A stretch of 64,000 nt of DNA from Nemophila menziesii (GCA_029959085.1 JARWIR010000016.1:25181499-25245498), one strand, 5' to 3'. Counted from the first letter of the stretch, positions 48,145 to 59,218 are shown. The notes: a model not told the origin generated them from the letters alone. Translations and numbers: made by a program.

Positions 48145-49968
48145 TTCATTGATTGCGAGAGCTACTGATGATATATTAATATAGTTTAGAGACGTCATTT
48201 TAGGTGTGTTATGTTCTTAGTTGAGAGATTTTTCCCTATTAATCGTTAGTTTCTTAATTCATGCCTTGATTTGGAGGTTTATTACTTTTAGAGTGTTTTT
48301 AATGTAATTTGTGTCTTAAATGTGAATCTCTTGGGTAAAATGAATGTAAAGACGTGTATTATTCTCAATGTTTTAAAAATCTACAAAGAATTTGAGGAGC
48401 CCTTTTAGATTCGGAAAATTCTTTGAATTGCGGTCCTTTTGATCCCAAGATCACTGGATTCTGAGTTGTAACGAAGGAGTTATGATTATTTCAAACTCCC
48501 AAGGTTATCTTGTCCTACTATTAAGGAAAACAAGTTAGAGTTGAATTTGGACTCTATAACTTGGGGAACACTCTAGGTATCGACCATACACCTATAAATA
48601 TGACTAATTACCTTTGTAAAAATGTCCTTGCTCAGTCCTTAGTCAATATTACACTTAGAGATCATCCAGAGAAGCAAGTTCACAATATGTATTTTATCTT
48701 TAGTTTTATTTCTTCTAGTATGAACTAATTTTCCCATAGCTTGGGTTTGCATATGTACAATCTTTGAATTCTGTTTCTATATTTTATGTTATTTGGGAAA
48801 GTGAAAGTTAATTGATTGAGCTTCTTATTTACATATATGTATTATGTGCTTTGACTTATTTCATCCTTAGATCTTGCCAATTTTAGGATTGTCTTTTGTA
48901 GTTGGACTGTCACCCTGACGGCTATGTTATAGACTCCCCCTCAGCCGCTTACGCCTAATTAAAATTCTAGGCGTTTTTGCCTAGAGCCTTAGTCTTCGTG
49001 GAATAGGCGCCTAGCCCGTCTAGGCATCGATTAATGGCAAAAAAATGGCCGCCTAGGCGCCGATTAATGGAAAAAAATGGCCGCCTAGGCGCCGTTTAAT
49101 GGAAAAATATGTCCGCATAGACCTATTTTTTATTTTTCTTATTCTCTAGAATTCCTTAGTTGATATTATAACTCAATTTTTAGTATTTTTATATTTACTA
49201 TAGTGTTGTTAGATGAATTTTATGACTTAAATAGTTAAAATTGCTATAATTACTACATAAATATTACTATATACAAAATTATGCATCAGGATTCAAAACC
49301 GTATAATTCCGCCTAGAGCCCGTGTAATCCCGCGTAGGCTCTAGGCCCTAGTCGATCGCCTAGCGCCCAAAACCGAAATATACAACATATCCTGACGGTG
49401 GATTCAATTATTGACAACACCACATAATAATCTAGTGTGTGGTAGTGATCCTAACTGACTTTCCTAACTTAATACTCACTAAGGTTTGATTTAACCACCG
49501 ATCATTGCGGAGGGTCCCCTTACCCAAGTCCCCTCGTAGTGTTGAGGTTGCCACCTCAGTCTACCCTGGCGGGAGTAAGGAGGATTATAGTATCCTAACT
49601 ATTTATACTTGTTTAAAGCTTAAATTACCCCTATAATTAGAATACGGATTTAGAAAGATAGGTTCATACTAGCAAACCTAAACTATATTCTCATATCCAT
49701 TCTCTTAGTTTATTTATTTTCATTATTATTTTCTTTAATTATTATTTAGAAAACCCAAAAAATATTTATATCGTTATTATTTTCTTTTAGTTGAACAATT
49801 AATCTCTACTACTTTTTCTTATCTAAACACGATTTTGAGCTAACCGATAAATCCATGAGAACGAATATTACTTATTAACTATAACTTGCAAACGATCTGT
49901 GCACTTGCAGTGAGTTTCTCGTGGTACTAGTGGGTGTGTGTCCGCTATATCGGTATTTACCACTGTGA
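48145..49968 (+). mobile_element. Older Athila-type solo LTR in MULE A
   Basis: A diverged LTR shares landmark words with the other Athila LTRs: GAGACGTCATTTTAG near the start, TATAAATATGAC, AATGTCCTTGCTCAG, TTCCCATAGCTTGGGTTTGC and CTTGCAAACGATCTGTGCA near the end. No internal region follows. Boundaries and target duplication are unclear. It is interrupted by a 469-bp hAT MITE. Confidence 0.7.
48922..49390. mobile_element. hAT-type MITE with GCCTAGGCG palindromes
   Basis: This 469-bp insertion in the older LTR has the perfect 8-bp target duplication CCTGACGG (48914-48921 and 49391-49398). The ends are imperfect inverted repeats (CTATGTTATA and, read inverted, ATATGTTGTA). The interior repeats GGCCGCCTAGGCGCCG at about 49048 and 49079. 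Removing it restores the LTR text CCTGACGGTGGATTCAATTA. Confidence 0.9.
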
Positions 49969-50002
49969 ATACTTTGTCCATAACAAAATCCGAAGTCAAT
50001 TT

Positions 50003-50885
50003 TCAAATGATTTTTACAAAAAATCTGGGTTGACACTTATGTTCATCTAACTTTGTAATCTTCCACAAATTACTACTAGGCTGATAAACACCACTAACAT
50101 AAAATCTGCAGCCGGCTTTAGCATGTACACATTCGTGTGTTACATAGTTTGTAGTTGACCTATCTGCTTTACATTCCTTGTGATTTCGAAGGTGCCACCT
50201 GCTCATGTCCAACAAAAGAAGCGGCCTCCTTTGATGCGTATCACTCACCCAACATGAGTTTAACTCCTTTTGTCATGGAAAAAGGTTGACTTAAGGCCCA
50301 ATTATGGCATTCTCTTTTATCGCTCGTATCAGTAGGTCCAAAATTAGGAATAGTTGGATTAGAACATTCTTCATCGTCATCTTTGTCACTGTCTTCATTA
50401 TCATCACTAGAAATATGAAAACCCTCTTCATCGAATGCCTCTAACTCGGTTCCGCTTTGACTATCACTATCACTTTTGTGAATGGTCTAACGGATCGGCT
50501 CAAGAGATGTAGACGTATTTTCCCGCACACAAATCTTTTTTTTACCCTTTTCACGGGAAGTGGACGGTTGCATTCTACGTTTTTCATTAATCTCAACATA
50601 AATCTCAATAACATGGTATTTCCCATTGTTTTCCCTACCAATCATTGTCTTGATCGTGTCATCCCCAACGGCTAGAGCATGAAACTGTGGAGGGTTTGAC
50701 GAAATCGGACATCAATATACTAAATCAAAATTCACTTCAAAAATATTCCATTTGCAACCCAAACACACTACTTGTTTTAAACCATTTAATCCAATATACT
50801 TTTGCGGTCATAACGGTTTACAATCTTCCCCGTGTATTTAACAACACTGTTACCACTCTGAACAATATTACCTCCATAAAAAAAT
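50003..50885 (-). pseudogene. MULE A transposase N-terminal remnant
   Basis: Read on minus: YGGNIVQSGNSVVKYTGK, SNPPQFHALAVGDD, IKTMIGRENNGKYHVIEIYV, an acidic serine/aspartate linker (SSDDNEDSDKDDDEEC), then RWHLRNHKECKADRST and CVHAKAGCRFYVSG, and LWKITKLDEHKC. The last part is the cysteine/histidine DNA-binding region of MuDR-type transposases. At least two frameshifts separate these segments. The catalytic DDE and SWIM parts are missing; downstream on minus lies the older Athila LTR. Confidence 0.75.
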
Positions 50886-51229
50886 AACCACATATAACTC
50901 ATATTAACTTAAAAATACAATAAAAACAACATAATTAATACTAAATCAAAGACAACAAACACATTATAACCAATATTAAAACAAATCCTACAAATATTAT
51001 TGCTCAAATTACTTTAAATTATACCCATAAAACCTAAATTTTTTCAACTTATATACAACAAATAATAACAAATAAAGATAATAATTATCTTTAAGATGAA
51101 ATGCCCAAGAATTTGAAGAGAAAATTAAAAATTCGGGATGAGTTTTTAGTTGGTGTAGGTGGGAGGAGAAAAAGGTATAGAGATAGGGTAGAAATGAGGA
51201 GGGTTTCTATTTTAACCCTAAAATCCTAT
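50886..51229. other. MULE A right non-coding region
   Basis: Very AT-rich with no recognised gene; probably the 5' leader of the minus-strand transposase gene. Confidence 0.45.
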
Positions 51230-51400
51230 TAAAGGCGGTCATCTAATGTCCGTCTTTATTATTTTAACGAAAACGTGAAGAAGGCGGTTATCATTGTCTT
51301 TAATTAAGAAATCGTATTATGTGAAAGGCGGTAATTCGATGACAGTCTTTCTCTTAAACCACGAGTCTAATGAAAGACGGTCATTCAATGACCGTCTTTC
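51230..51400. repeat. Right subterminal palindromic repeats of MULE A
   Basis: Four GGCGGT/GACGGT motifs followed by inverted partners occur near 51233, 51283, 51325 and 51372. The last is a perfect inverted repeat of 14-bp arms with one central base (51372-51400; arm GAAAGACGGTCATT). They mirror those at the left end. Confidence 0.8.
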
Positions 51401-51534
51401 TGATGAGGCGGCCAACGAACCGTGGGCAAAGTATTGGCATGCCAATTACTTTCTAATATGTGTCTTTTTTCCAATTATTTATAAAAAAAAGTGTTAAACT
51501 TAAAAAAGAATTCTAAAAAGTAGCATACACTTAG

Positions 51535-52195
51535 GGGACTATTCATGTAGATCTCATCTGCACAATTCAATAAAGACCTGCAAATAAGTAGGTACGTCGG
51601 GGAGAGGGGGTCCATGGCCCTTGTTTTTCAAAAAAATAAATTATAACTACTTTAAAAAAAATTATAAGTAATTAATTTTAAATATTTTCAAAAATTTATT
51701 TGGCCTCCTAAATTTTAAAATTTATTTTATTAGATTTTAAATTTTTTTATTTATATGATTTTTTTATTTTTAAAACAAAATATGTGCTATCTTATATAAA
51801 AAAAGAAATCTATAAGATAATTAATCACAAAAATTAATATCTGGACTTATATTGCAATCTTTACACAATATAGGGATCTATAGTGCATTTTTGAATAATA
51901 TAAGGACCTATTTTGCATTTTTTACATAATATATAGATTTATCGTGCAAATACAGTGAATTTTTTTCAGGAACGATGCCCCTGAACCTCCTTGGCCCCCT
52001 AACATAATTTAGTGGCTCCGCCCTTATCCTTAACATGACTCATTTACACCAAGAGTCAAAAACCTTAGAATATGTTGACAAAAAAAAAAAAAAAAATCTT
52101 AGAATATATTGAACGTGTTGCTTTTATAAATTTGATGCTAGTGATGTCTTTTTATTTTCTTTTTCTAAAGTTTTCCTATTCCCTTGGGATATGAC
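51535..52195 (+). repeat. Diverged third copy of part of the MIR399 block
   Basis: The text ACTTAGGGGACTATTCATGTAG onward matches 8605 and following (GGGGACTATTC, GATCTCACCTGCAC). CATTTACACCAAGAGTC matches CATTTACGTACACCAAGTC near 8680. TTTCTAAAGTTTTCCTATTCCC matches 9260 and following. The similarity is clearly lower than between the two main copies, so this is an older duplicate. A degenerate CAGGGGCGG-family MITE interrupts it. Confidence 0.8.
51591..52024. mobile_element. Degenerate hAT MITE of the CAGGGGCGGAGCC family
   Basis: It has the same internal order as 8746-9218: GGGGGTCCATGGCCC, long A/T-rich middle, CTTGGCCCCCTAAC, TGGCTCCGCCC. The left terminal repeat is eroded and no target duplication could be assigned. 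Its site is not homologous to either of the two younger insertions. Confidence 0.75.
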
Positions 52196-52552
52196 TACGT
52201 CTCGTTTACACTAATATGTTTTGTATATTTAGCGACAGACTTTTTAGTAACAACACGTAATCGTAACTAATAATAACCCATTTATAGCAGGTCACAAAGT
52301 TTGCCAAAAACCCATAGATGCGAGCTCGAAAGTCAATTGTAATATTATATAGTTTTTTGTAGGGAATCCCTAAAATAGGAGTCCTTGATTCTAAATTTTA
52401 TTGCTATTTGTGTATAGGAGATATTTGATGAAACGAGAAGTGAATACCATAGTAAAAGACTTTCGGCCTCATATACCCGTCTTTAACGAAGAGAGCCCGA
52501 AAGTAATGGAAATTGAAACATACAAAACAAGTTCTCGGTCTCGAAGAATCAA

Positions 52553-55500
52553 TCTTGGAATGCTAATGCAGAACTTGACAAAATACAAATAGAGGAAATA
52601 GCTAATAAAGATTGTGCAGGGACTAAATAGCAAATAGCTGCAAATATGAAGTCTTAGCTACAATAAGTTTGTTACAAACCGTGTATATAGTCAATGTAAT
52701 TGTACAAACAAACTCAACTAAAATAAAGATTCTTTTCTATCTCCTAAATCTCTCTCTCTCAAATCTGTTATCTTCTTCTTCTCTTCTACTTTACTTCTTC
52801 TTCCTCAAGCTACTACATTGCAGAATATGCAATTTATCATGGTATCAGACGTAAATCTCCTTCGCTTCCGCACTACTATCCACTAAAAGCTTCTCTCTAT
52901 CTTCATCAATGGCGACAACTCACTCCTTCACTGAAGATTTTTCAAGCCCGTACTACCTTCATCCTAGTGAAAATACCGGCGTTTCTCTCGTCTCCGATGT
53001 CCTTACTGGTGATAACTACCTCTCTTGGTCACGATCCATTGAAATTGCTCTCTCAGTCAAGAATAAACTCGGTTTTATCAATGGTGAAATTCTTCAACCT
53101 CCATTAACAGACCTGATCTTATTCACAGCTTGGAATAGAGCTAATAATTTGGTGTTATCGTGGCTATTGAACTCTATCTCAAAAGAAATTCGAGGTAGCT
53201 TATTATATGTTAATTCAGCTTATGAATTGTTTAAAGAACTCAAAACGCGATTCACTCAAAGCAATGGTACTCGAGTGTTCTATCTCGAGAAAGCTTTAAG
53301 TTCGATTTCTCAAAACTCAGATTCTATTTCTGAATATTTTGCTCGTTTCAAAACCATTTGGGATGAACATGTTCATTTTAGGCCATTTCCAAGCTGTAAT
53401 TGTGGCCATATGAACAGCTGCACTTGCAAAATATTTGACATTCTCACTGAGAGACAACAATATGACTTTGTTATAAAGTTCTTAATCGGATTAAATGAGT
53501 CTTATGCTGCAGTTAGAAGTCAAATATTATTAATGGATCCTATACCTAATGTGAATTCTGTATTCTCTATGCTAAGTCAAGAAGAAAGCCAAAGAAAATT
53601 GACTAATTACACTCTTGATTCTTCTGCAACTGCTTTCTACTCAAAAATAGCTCCTAAACAAAATTCATTTCTTGAAAGAAAACGAGTTATTTGCACACAT
53701 TGTGGATACACAGGACACACGATTGAAACATGCTTTCAAATTCATGGTTATCCCATTGGATGGGATGGTCCTAAAGGCAAGAGATACTATCTCAATAATA
53801 CCAAGAATTACAATGTTAAGGCAAATTATGCAGCTACAGATGAAAATTGCCCTCAAGAATCAAGAAACTCTTCATCTTATGAATTCACTCCTGAAGAAAT
53901 CAGCAAATTAATGGCTTTGGTCCACTCCTCTTCAGCTAATTCTCCTCCTTCTACTTCAGCTGTGCATCAAGTTTCAACTAAAGAAGGTAAACTTGATCCT
54001 TCTTCTTGGATACTTGATACTGGTGCTACTGATCACCTTGTTTTTTCTTCATCTTTATATACAAGTAATGTTATAATTGATCACACACCTGTCACTCTCC
54101 CAAATGGTGTTTCAATCACAGCTACTCACAAAGGCAGTATATGGATCAATAAGAACATAACATTACACAATGTTTTATGTGTTCCACAGTTCAAATATAA
54201 TCTTCTATCCATATCTAAACTAACTAAAGACTCAGAAATCTCTGTTATTTTCTTTCCTTCTCATTGTATTCTTCAGGACAACAAGTCTCAGAAGATGACT
54301 GGGATTGCTTATGAACATCAAGGTCTCTACTACATCCATTCAGCTGCACAAACAACTTCAAGTCACACTTCATTTTCATGTACAACTGAAGCTTTTGACC
54401 TATGGCATTCAAGGTTGGGTCACCCTTCACAAGCTAAGCTACAAGTACTTAAAAAGCTGTGTAGTTCTATTGATTTTCTATCTTCTAATGTTTGCAATTC
54501 TTGTCACTTTGCAAAATAAAAACGCCTAGTTTTCCCTTTATCTGTATCAAAAACTAACTCATGTTTTGAGCTTATTCATTGTGACATTTGGGGCCCATTC
54601 AAACAAACATCACATTCAGGCCATAGATACTTCTTGACAATTGTTGATGACTATTCAAGGTGCACTTGGATATACTTAATGAGTGTGAAATCTGAAGTAA
54701 ATTCACACCTCACTACCTTCTACAACATGGTGCTTACTCAATTTAATGCCAAAATAAAGATCATAAGGACAGATAATGGACCTGGATTTCTAATGACTGA
54801 ATTCTTCAAAGAAAAAGGTATGATACATCAACTATCTTGTGTTGAAACACCTGAGCAAAATGGCTTAGTTGAAAGAAAACACCAGCATCTTCTTACTTCA
54901 GCCAGGGCACTAATGTTTCAAGCTAATCTCCCTCTTCAATATTGGAGTGAATCTATTCTTACTGCTACTCACATAATTAATAGATTACCTACACCTTTAC
55001 TTAACAACTTAACTCCTTATGAAATGCTATACAACAAACCACCTGACTTTGAACACTTAAGAGTTTTTGGATGCCTTTGTTATGCATCAACTTTACAAAG
55101 CCATAGGACTAAATTTGATCCAAGGGCCACAAAGTGTATCTTCCTAAGCTACCCAACAACAACCAAAGGCTACAAACTACTTGATCTCTCAACTCATAAT
55201 GTCTTCATTTCAAGAAATGTTGTGTTTCATGAAAGAATTTTTCCATTCTCTTTAGCTACACCACCTACTCCCTTACATACATTCTTATTTCCTTCATCTT
55301 CTACACCTTTCACTGAACCTTTATCTACTCATCGTCATACAAATCCTCAACACATCCCGAACATCCAAAATTCCCAAACTCAACCACAACCAAATAATCA
55401 AAATTCCCAAACCCAAACTCACCAAACCCAAAGAACTACTCGCACAAGACACCCTCCAACCTACTTAAAGGATTACATATGCCCACATTCTTCATCTTGT

Positions 55501-57436
55501 TGTATCTCTGACCAACCCTCATCTACACCTTATCCTATACAACAATTTTTGGGCTCAGACAAACTATCTTCACCTTATAAACATTATGTAAACTCTATAT
55601 CTTCTCTCACTGAACCAAAATCTTTCAAACACGCTTCATCATCTCCAGAATGGATGGAGGCTATAAACAAAGAACTCAAAGCCTTACAAGACAATAATAC
55701 TTGGTCAATTATTCCATCACCACCAAATATACATCCCATTGGGTCTAAATGGGTGTTCAAACTCAAATTTCATGCTGATGGATCATTAGAAAGAAGAAAG
55801 GCTCGACTTGTTGCCAAAGGATATAATCAACAAGAGGGTTTGGACTTCTTTGATACTTTTTCACCAGTTGCAAAATTGGTGTCAATACGACTTATTCTTG
55901 CTCTTGCTTCAATAAATGATTGGTATCTTCACCAGCTAGATGTAAACAATGCATTCCTACATGGTGAATTAAATGAAGATGTTTACATGACTGTTCCTCA
56001 AGGCTTGACCACACCACCAAATTCGGTTTGCAAACTTAATAAAAGCTTATATGGTCTCAAACAAGCCTCAAGGCAATGGTTTGCCAAACTATCCTCTGCT
56101 TTGTTATCTTATGGATTTTTACATTCAGAGAGTGATTTCAGTTTGTTTATAAAGAAGAGCTCAGCTTCCTTCATCGCAATCCTTGTTTATGTTGATGACA
56201 TCATCTTAACAAGCAACTCTTTATCTGAAATATCAAAACTTAAGCGATTTCTTCACGATCAATTTACAATTAAAGATCTTGGTAATCTAAAATACTTTCT
56301 TGGAATCGAGGTTGCTCGTTCATCAAAAGGTATTTCTCTATGCCAACGGAAGTTTGCTCTAGACATTCTCTCTGAATGTGGTGTTCTTGGTGCAAAACCA
56401 ATCAATTTTCCGATGGAATCAACTCTCAGACTCTCTTCTAATGATGATCAACTAATGGATAACCCATCATCTTATCGTCGTCTAATTGGAAGACTCTTGT
56501 ATCTAACCATTACGCGTCCCGATTTATCTTACTCAGTGAATTGCCTTAGTCAATTCCTATCCAAACCATCAGTTAATCATTGGACTGCTGCGCAACGAGT
56601 GTTGAGATATATTAAGCTTACACCAGGCCAAGGATTTTTCTTTTCATCATCATCATCTGTCAAACTCAAGGCGTTTTGTGACAGTGATTGGGCGAGTTGT
56701 GTTGATTCACGACGAATCACCGGATTTTGTGTTTTTCTAGGTGATTCTCTCATTTCCTGGAAGAGCAAGAAGCAAACAACCATAAGTCGATCATCAGCTG
56801 AAGCAGAATTTCGAGCTTTAGTAGCTACTACTTGTGAACTTCAATGGCTTGTTTATGCTCTTCATGATTATGGTTTTGCTCATGATTATCCAGCTTTGGT
56901 GTATTCAGACAGCAAATCTGCGATTGCAATGTCTACTAATCCTGTCCAACATGAAAGAACTAAGCACGTGGATATTGATTGTAAGATCACTCGTGAAAAG
57001 TTGGCAGCTGGAGTAATCAAATTATTCTATATCCCATCATCTTTACAGTTAGCCGATATTTTCACCAAACCTCTTGCTAATTTGCCATTTCACAGCATTC
57101 TTTCCAAGCTTAACATCATTAACATACATGTTCCGCTTGTGGGGGGATCTTGGAATGCTAATGCAGAACTTGACAAAATACAAATAGAGGAAATAGCTAA
57201 TAAAGATTGTACATGGACTAAATAGCAAATAGCTGCAAATATGAAGTCTCAGCTACAATAAGTTTGTTACAAACCGTGTATATATAATCAATGTAATTGT
57301 ACAAACAAACTCAACTGAAATAAAGATTCTTTTCTATCTCCTAAATCTCTCTCTCTCAAATCTGTTATCTTCTTCTTCTCTTCTACTTTACTTCTTCTTC
57401 CTCAAGCTACTACATTGCAGAATATGCAATTTATCA
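52553..57436 (+). mobile_element. Copia LTR retrotransposon (plus strand) in the IQD relic
   Basis: This 4884-bp element has the perfect 5-bp target duplication ATCAA (52548-52552 and 57437-57441). LTRs are 52553-52839 and 57148-57436, differing at only a few positions, so it is young. With this target duplication the LTR begins TCTTGGAATG and ends TTTATCA, an unusual 5' end. The primer-binding site TGGTATCAGAC (52840-52850) is one base off the initiator tRNA-Met match. The polypurine tract GTGGGGGGA lies just before 57148. Confidence 0.96.
52909..57225 (+). CDS. Copia Gag-Pol polyprotein with a single premature stop
   Basis: One frame of 1439 codons is interrupted only by TAA at 54517-54519, where CAA (Gln) is expected. 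Order: Gag N-terminus (YYLHPSENTGVSLVSDVL, TGDNYLSWSRS), CCHC knuckle (CTHCGYTGHTIETC), protease (WILDTGATDH, about 54007), HHCC zinc site (WHSRLGHPS to CNSCH), integrase with D-D-E in HCDIWG, RTDNG and NGLVERKH, RT with YVDD at 56188-56199, and RNase H (FCDSDWAS, RSSAEAEFRAL, DIFTKPL). All key catalytic residues are present. The last 26 codons (from SWNANAEL) lie in the 3' LTR. Apart from the stop the element looks competent. Confidence 0.96.
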
Positions 57437-57735
57437 ATCAACACGAATAGCTAGGAATATAGTGATGAACAACCTTAATTATCAACCAAACTCATCGCCT
57501 TTCCCAATCCCGACTCGTATATCCGTCCCACATTATGATCACCACGATCAAGATTTTGTTTGGAGTTTCTTAACCAATGATTGTAAGTTCGCTACGGCTA
57601 ATAGTACCCCGTGGTTCGCTATTTTGGGCCGGTCTAACGGCCGGCTACACCAGCAGAGAGTGTGTGTTGTGATGCGTATTATCGGCCTTACTCGAACTAT
57701 CCTAGCTACATGGTCGGTTACAAAAAATGACTTTT

Positions 57736-57982
57736 TTTCTTCTTTTTATAGTGACCTAAGCTTAAAATCCGCCTTCTCAAATCTTCACTGCTGGTTGTCA
57801 ACCCCCTCCCCTCCGCTCCCTTTTAGCCACCTACATTATGATCGGATTAGCTATCGAGCTCATTGTATTACATAAGAGATGCTCATCGTTTGCATTCTAA
57901 CAAGTAGCAAAGTTTTTTATTATTCAAAACTTAGTTGGTCAATTATAGTATTGATAGATTACAAAATAGCAAGTTAAGCCAA
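57736..57982 (+). other. Probable MIR399 relic and flank
   Basis: From about 57821, TTTTAGCCACC then TGATCGGATTAGCTATCGA and GAGCTCATTG closely resemble the MIR399 loop region at 9838-9874 (TTTAGCCATGATCGGATTAG...GAGCTCATTG). The mature miR399 that should follow is replaced by unrelated TATTACATAAG. In order and orientation it fits the third copy of the block at 51535-52195. It cannot make miR399. Confidence 0.5.
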
Positions 57983-58100
57983 GCCAGAATACCTAGAGAA
58001 TATATGTGAGAGTCTTCGTGCCACATGCAACCAGGTAAGTAATTTCTTATTTTTTTTGGACAGGACAGGGTAAGTAATTAAATATATACAATATATATTA
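57983..58100 (+). repeat. Direct repeat, left member
   Basis: GCCAGAATACCTAGAGAATA through TGTGAGAGTC, GCCACATGCAACC, TTTTTTTTGGACAGGACA and ATATACAATATATATTA recur at 63431-63579 with small differences. The two copies bracket MULE B and its neighbours. Confidence 0.85.
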
Positions 58101-58161
58101 CATGCTATTCATTCATTTATTAAATCAAGTTGTTATAATCAAGTAAATTCCAACCAAAAAA

Positions 58162-58167
58162 AAGTAT

Positions 58168-58232
<65 letters not shown>
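58162..58232. repeat. (TA)n microsatellite
   Basis: An uninterrupted TA dinucleotide run of about 70 bp. A second run of about 60 bp lies at 58618-58679. Confidence 0.97.
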
Positions 58233-58234
<2 letters not shown>

Positions 58235-58370
58235 CAAACCAAAAACATCCTATAGACCCAATTAGCCTATAGTCATCCTTGCAAGCATTCCAGTCATAAT
58301 TGTTAGTTGTCTTGAACTTAGATGTTTCAATCATATGTATAACAAAATTAAAATCATTGTATGAAACTTA

Positions 58371-58603
58371 GGGCCCGTTTGGAAGTGCTTATTTTTTAGT
58401 AAAAAAACGTTTTTGGAATAAAATTTAAAATTTTAAAAAATTATTAAAAATAATTTTGAAATTCTAAAATTGTTTTAAGTGCTTTTTTTAAGAAGCACAT
58501 ATTTGGTGCTTCTCAAAAAAGTACTTTTTAAGGTAAAAAAAACTTTTAAAGTGCTAAAAGCACTTTTAAGTGCTTCTCCAAAAAAACACTTCCAAACAGG
58601 CAC
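58371..58603. mobile_element. Tourist-like (PIF/Harbinger) MITE
   Basis: This 233-bp hairpin-forming element starts GGGCCCGTTTGGAAGTGCTT; its right end, inverted, is GTGCCTGTTTGGAAGTG. Flanking TTA trinucleotides at 58368-58370 and 58604-58606 fit the 3-bp TTA/TAA target choice of PIF/Harbinger. The AAGTGCTT words form long internal inverted repeats. Confidence 0.85.
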
Positions 58604-58614
58604 TTAATATTTGA

Positions 58615-58682
<68 letters not shown>

Positions 58683-58730
58683 AGTTTTATATTCCTTTTA
58701 GGAAAGTAGTTGTGGAGTAATATATAAAAT

Positions 58731-59218
58731 CTTTTTTTTTTGGGGTTAGGTAAACGGTTGTATTAATAAAAAAACTGTACACTATACAAGAGAGTTACCT
58801 ACCTAAGTCAAAAGGCTAAAGATAGCAACTAAGAAACTAAAAACGACTACCTCATACTAATATTAATACAAGCTAATCGCCCACCATCATCTAAAAATGA
58901 ATGATGAGGGAACAAGGAAAATAAAATGGAAAAGATGCACCACTTGATTTCCTTGATAACCGTTTCTCTAGATGAAGAATCACATCTTATAGCTAGGTGA
59001 TTTCTCGCTTTCCAAATACAATACACGGTAGCTCCAAAACCAATCCTCCAATATATAAATTCTTTGGAAAGAAAGAAGAGTTTATATAAAATCCACACTT
59101 TTCTCCTTTGTGTGTCCTTACACAAAGTACAAACAACACATATTAAAGGAAACCATAAATGGGAGTGGGCAGCGCTGCAACTCACGATGTGTGTGTATGC
59201 ACGCATGTGTGTATGCAC
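58731..59218 (-). pseudogene. 5'-truncated LINE fragment
   Basis: On minus, an open frame reads KEFIYWRIGFGATVYCIW, KARNHLAIRCDSSSRE and IKWCIFSILFS, the typical C-terminal end of L1-type ORF2 after the zinc knuckle. It is followed by a 3' region ending in a poly(A) tract (T-run on plus at 58731-58741). Only the last few hundred bases of a LINE are present, as expected for incomplete reverse transcription. Confidence 0.75.

Larger units (their letters stand above)
31382..51500. mobile_element. MULE A: Mutator-like element with PMD gene, heavily nested
   Basis: The two ends carry matching inverted text: TTATAAATAATTGGC at about 31391 and, read on the opposite strand, TTATAAATAATTGG from about 51482. 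Both are followed inward by AATTGGCACGCCA / AATTGGCATGCCA and then by clusters of GGCGGTCATT-type palindromes. Inside are a PMD gene on plus (34018-47866) and transposase remnants on minus (50003-50885), convergent as in maize MuDR. The span of 20 kb includes about 16 kb of later insertions. Exact ends and the 9-bp target duplication could not be fixed, and the transposase catalytic domain is missing. Confidence 0.72.
52414..57735 (+). pseudogene. IQD (IQ-domain) protein 3' exon, split by a Copia element
   Basis: Before the insertion: a possible splice acceptor (TGTATAG near 52416), then REVNTIVKDFRPHIP, ESPKVMEIETYKTSSRSRR. After it, reading resumes at 57437: NYQPNSSPFPIPTRISVP, FVWSFLTNDCKFATANSTP, then in another frame TPAESVCCDAYYRPYSNYPS. 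These match the C-terminal part of calmodulin-binding IQD proteins (PKSRSRR, then RISIPD and CRFSTAQSTPRF blocks). A frameshift after STPWF marks it as a pseudogene. The IQ motifs themselves are not in the window. Based on recalled family sequence. Confidence 0.7.

Noticed and set aside
58125..58334. Ile/Tyr repeat frame on minus
   Set aside because: Translation of the (TA)n microsatellite.
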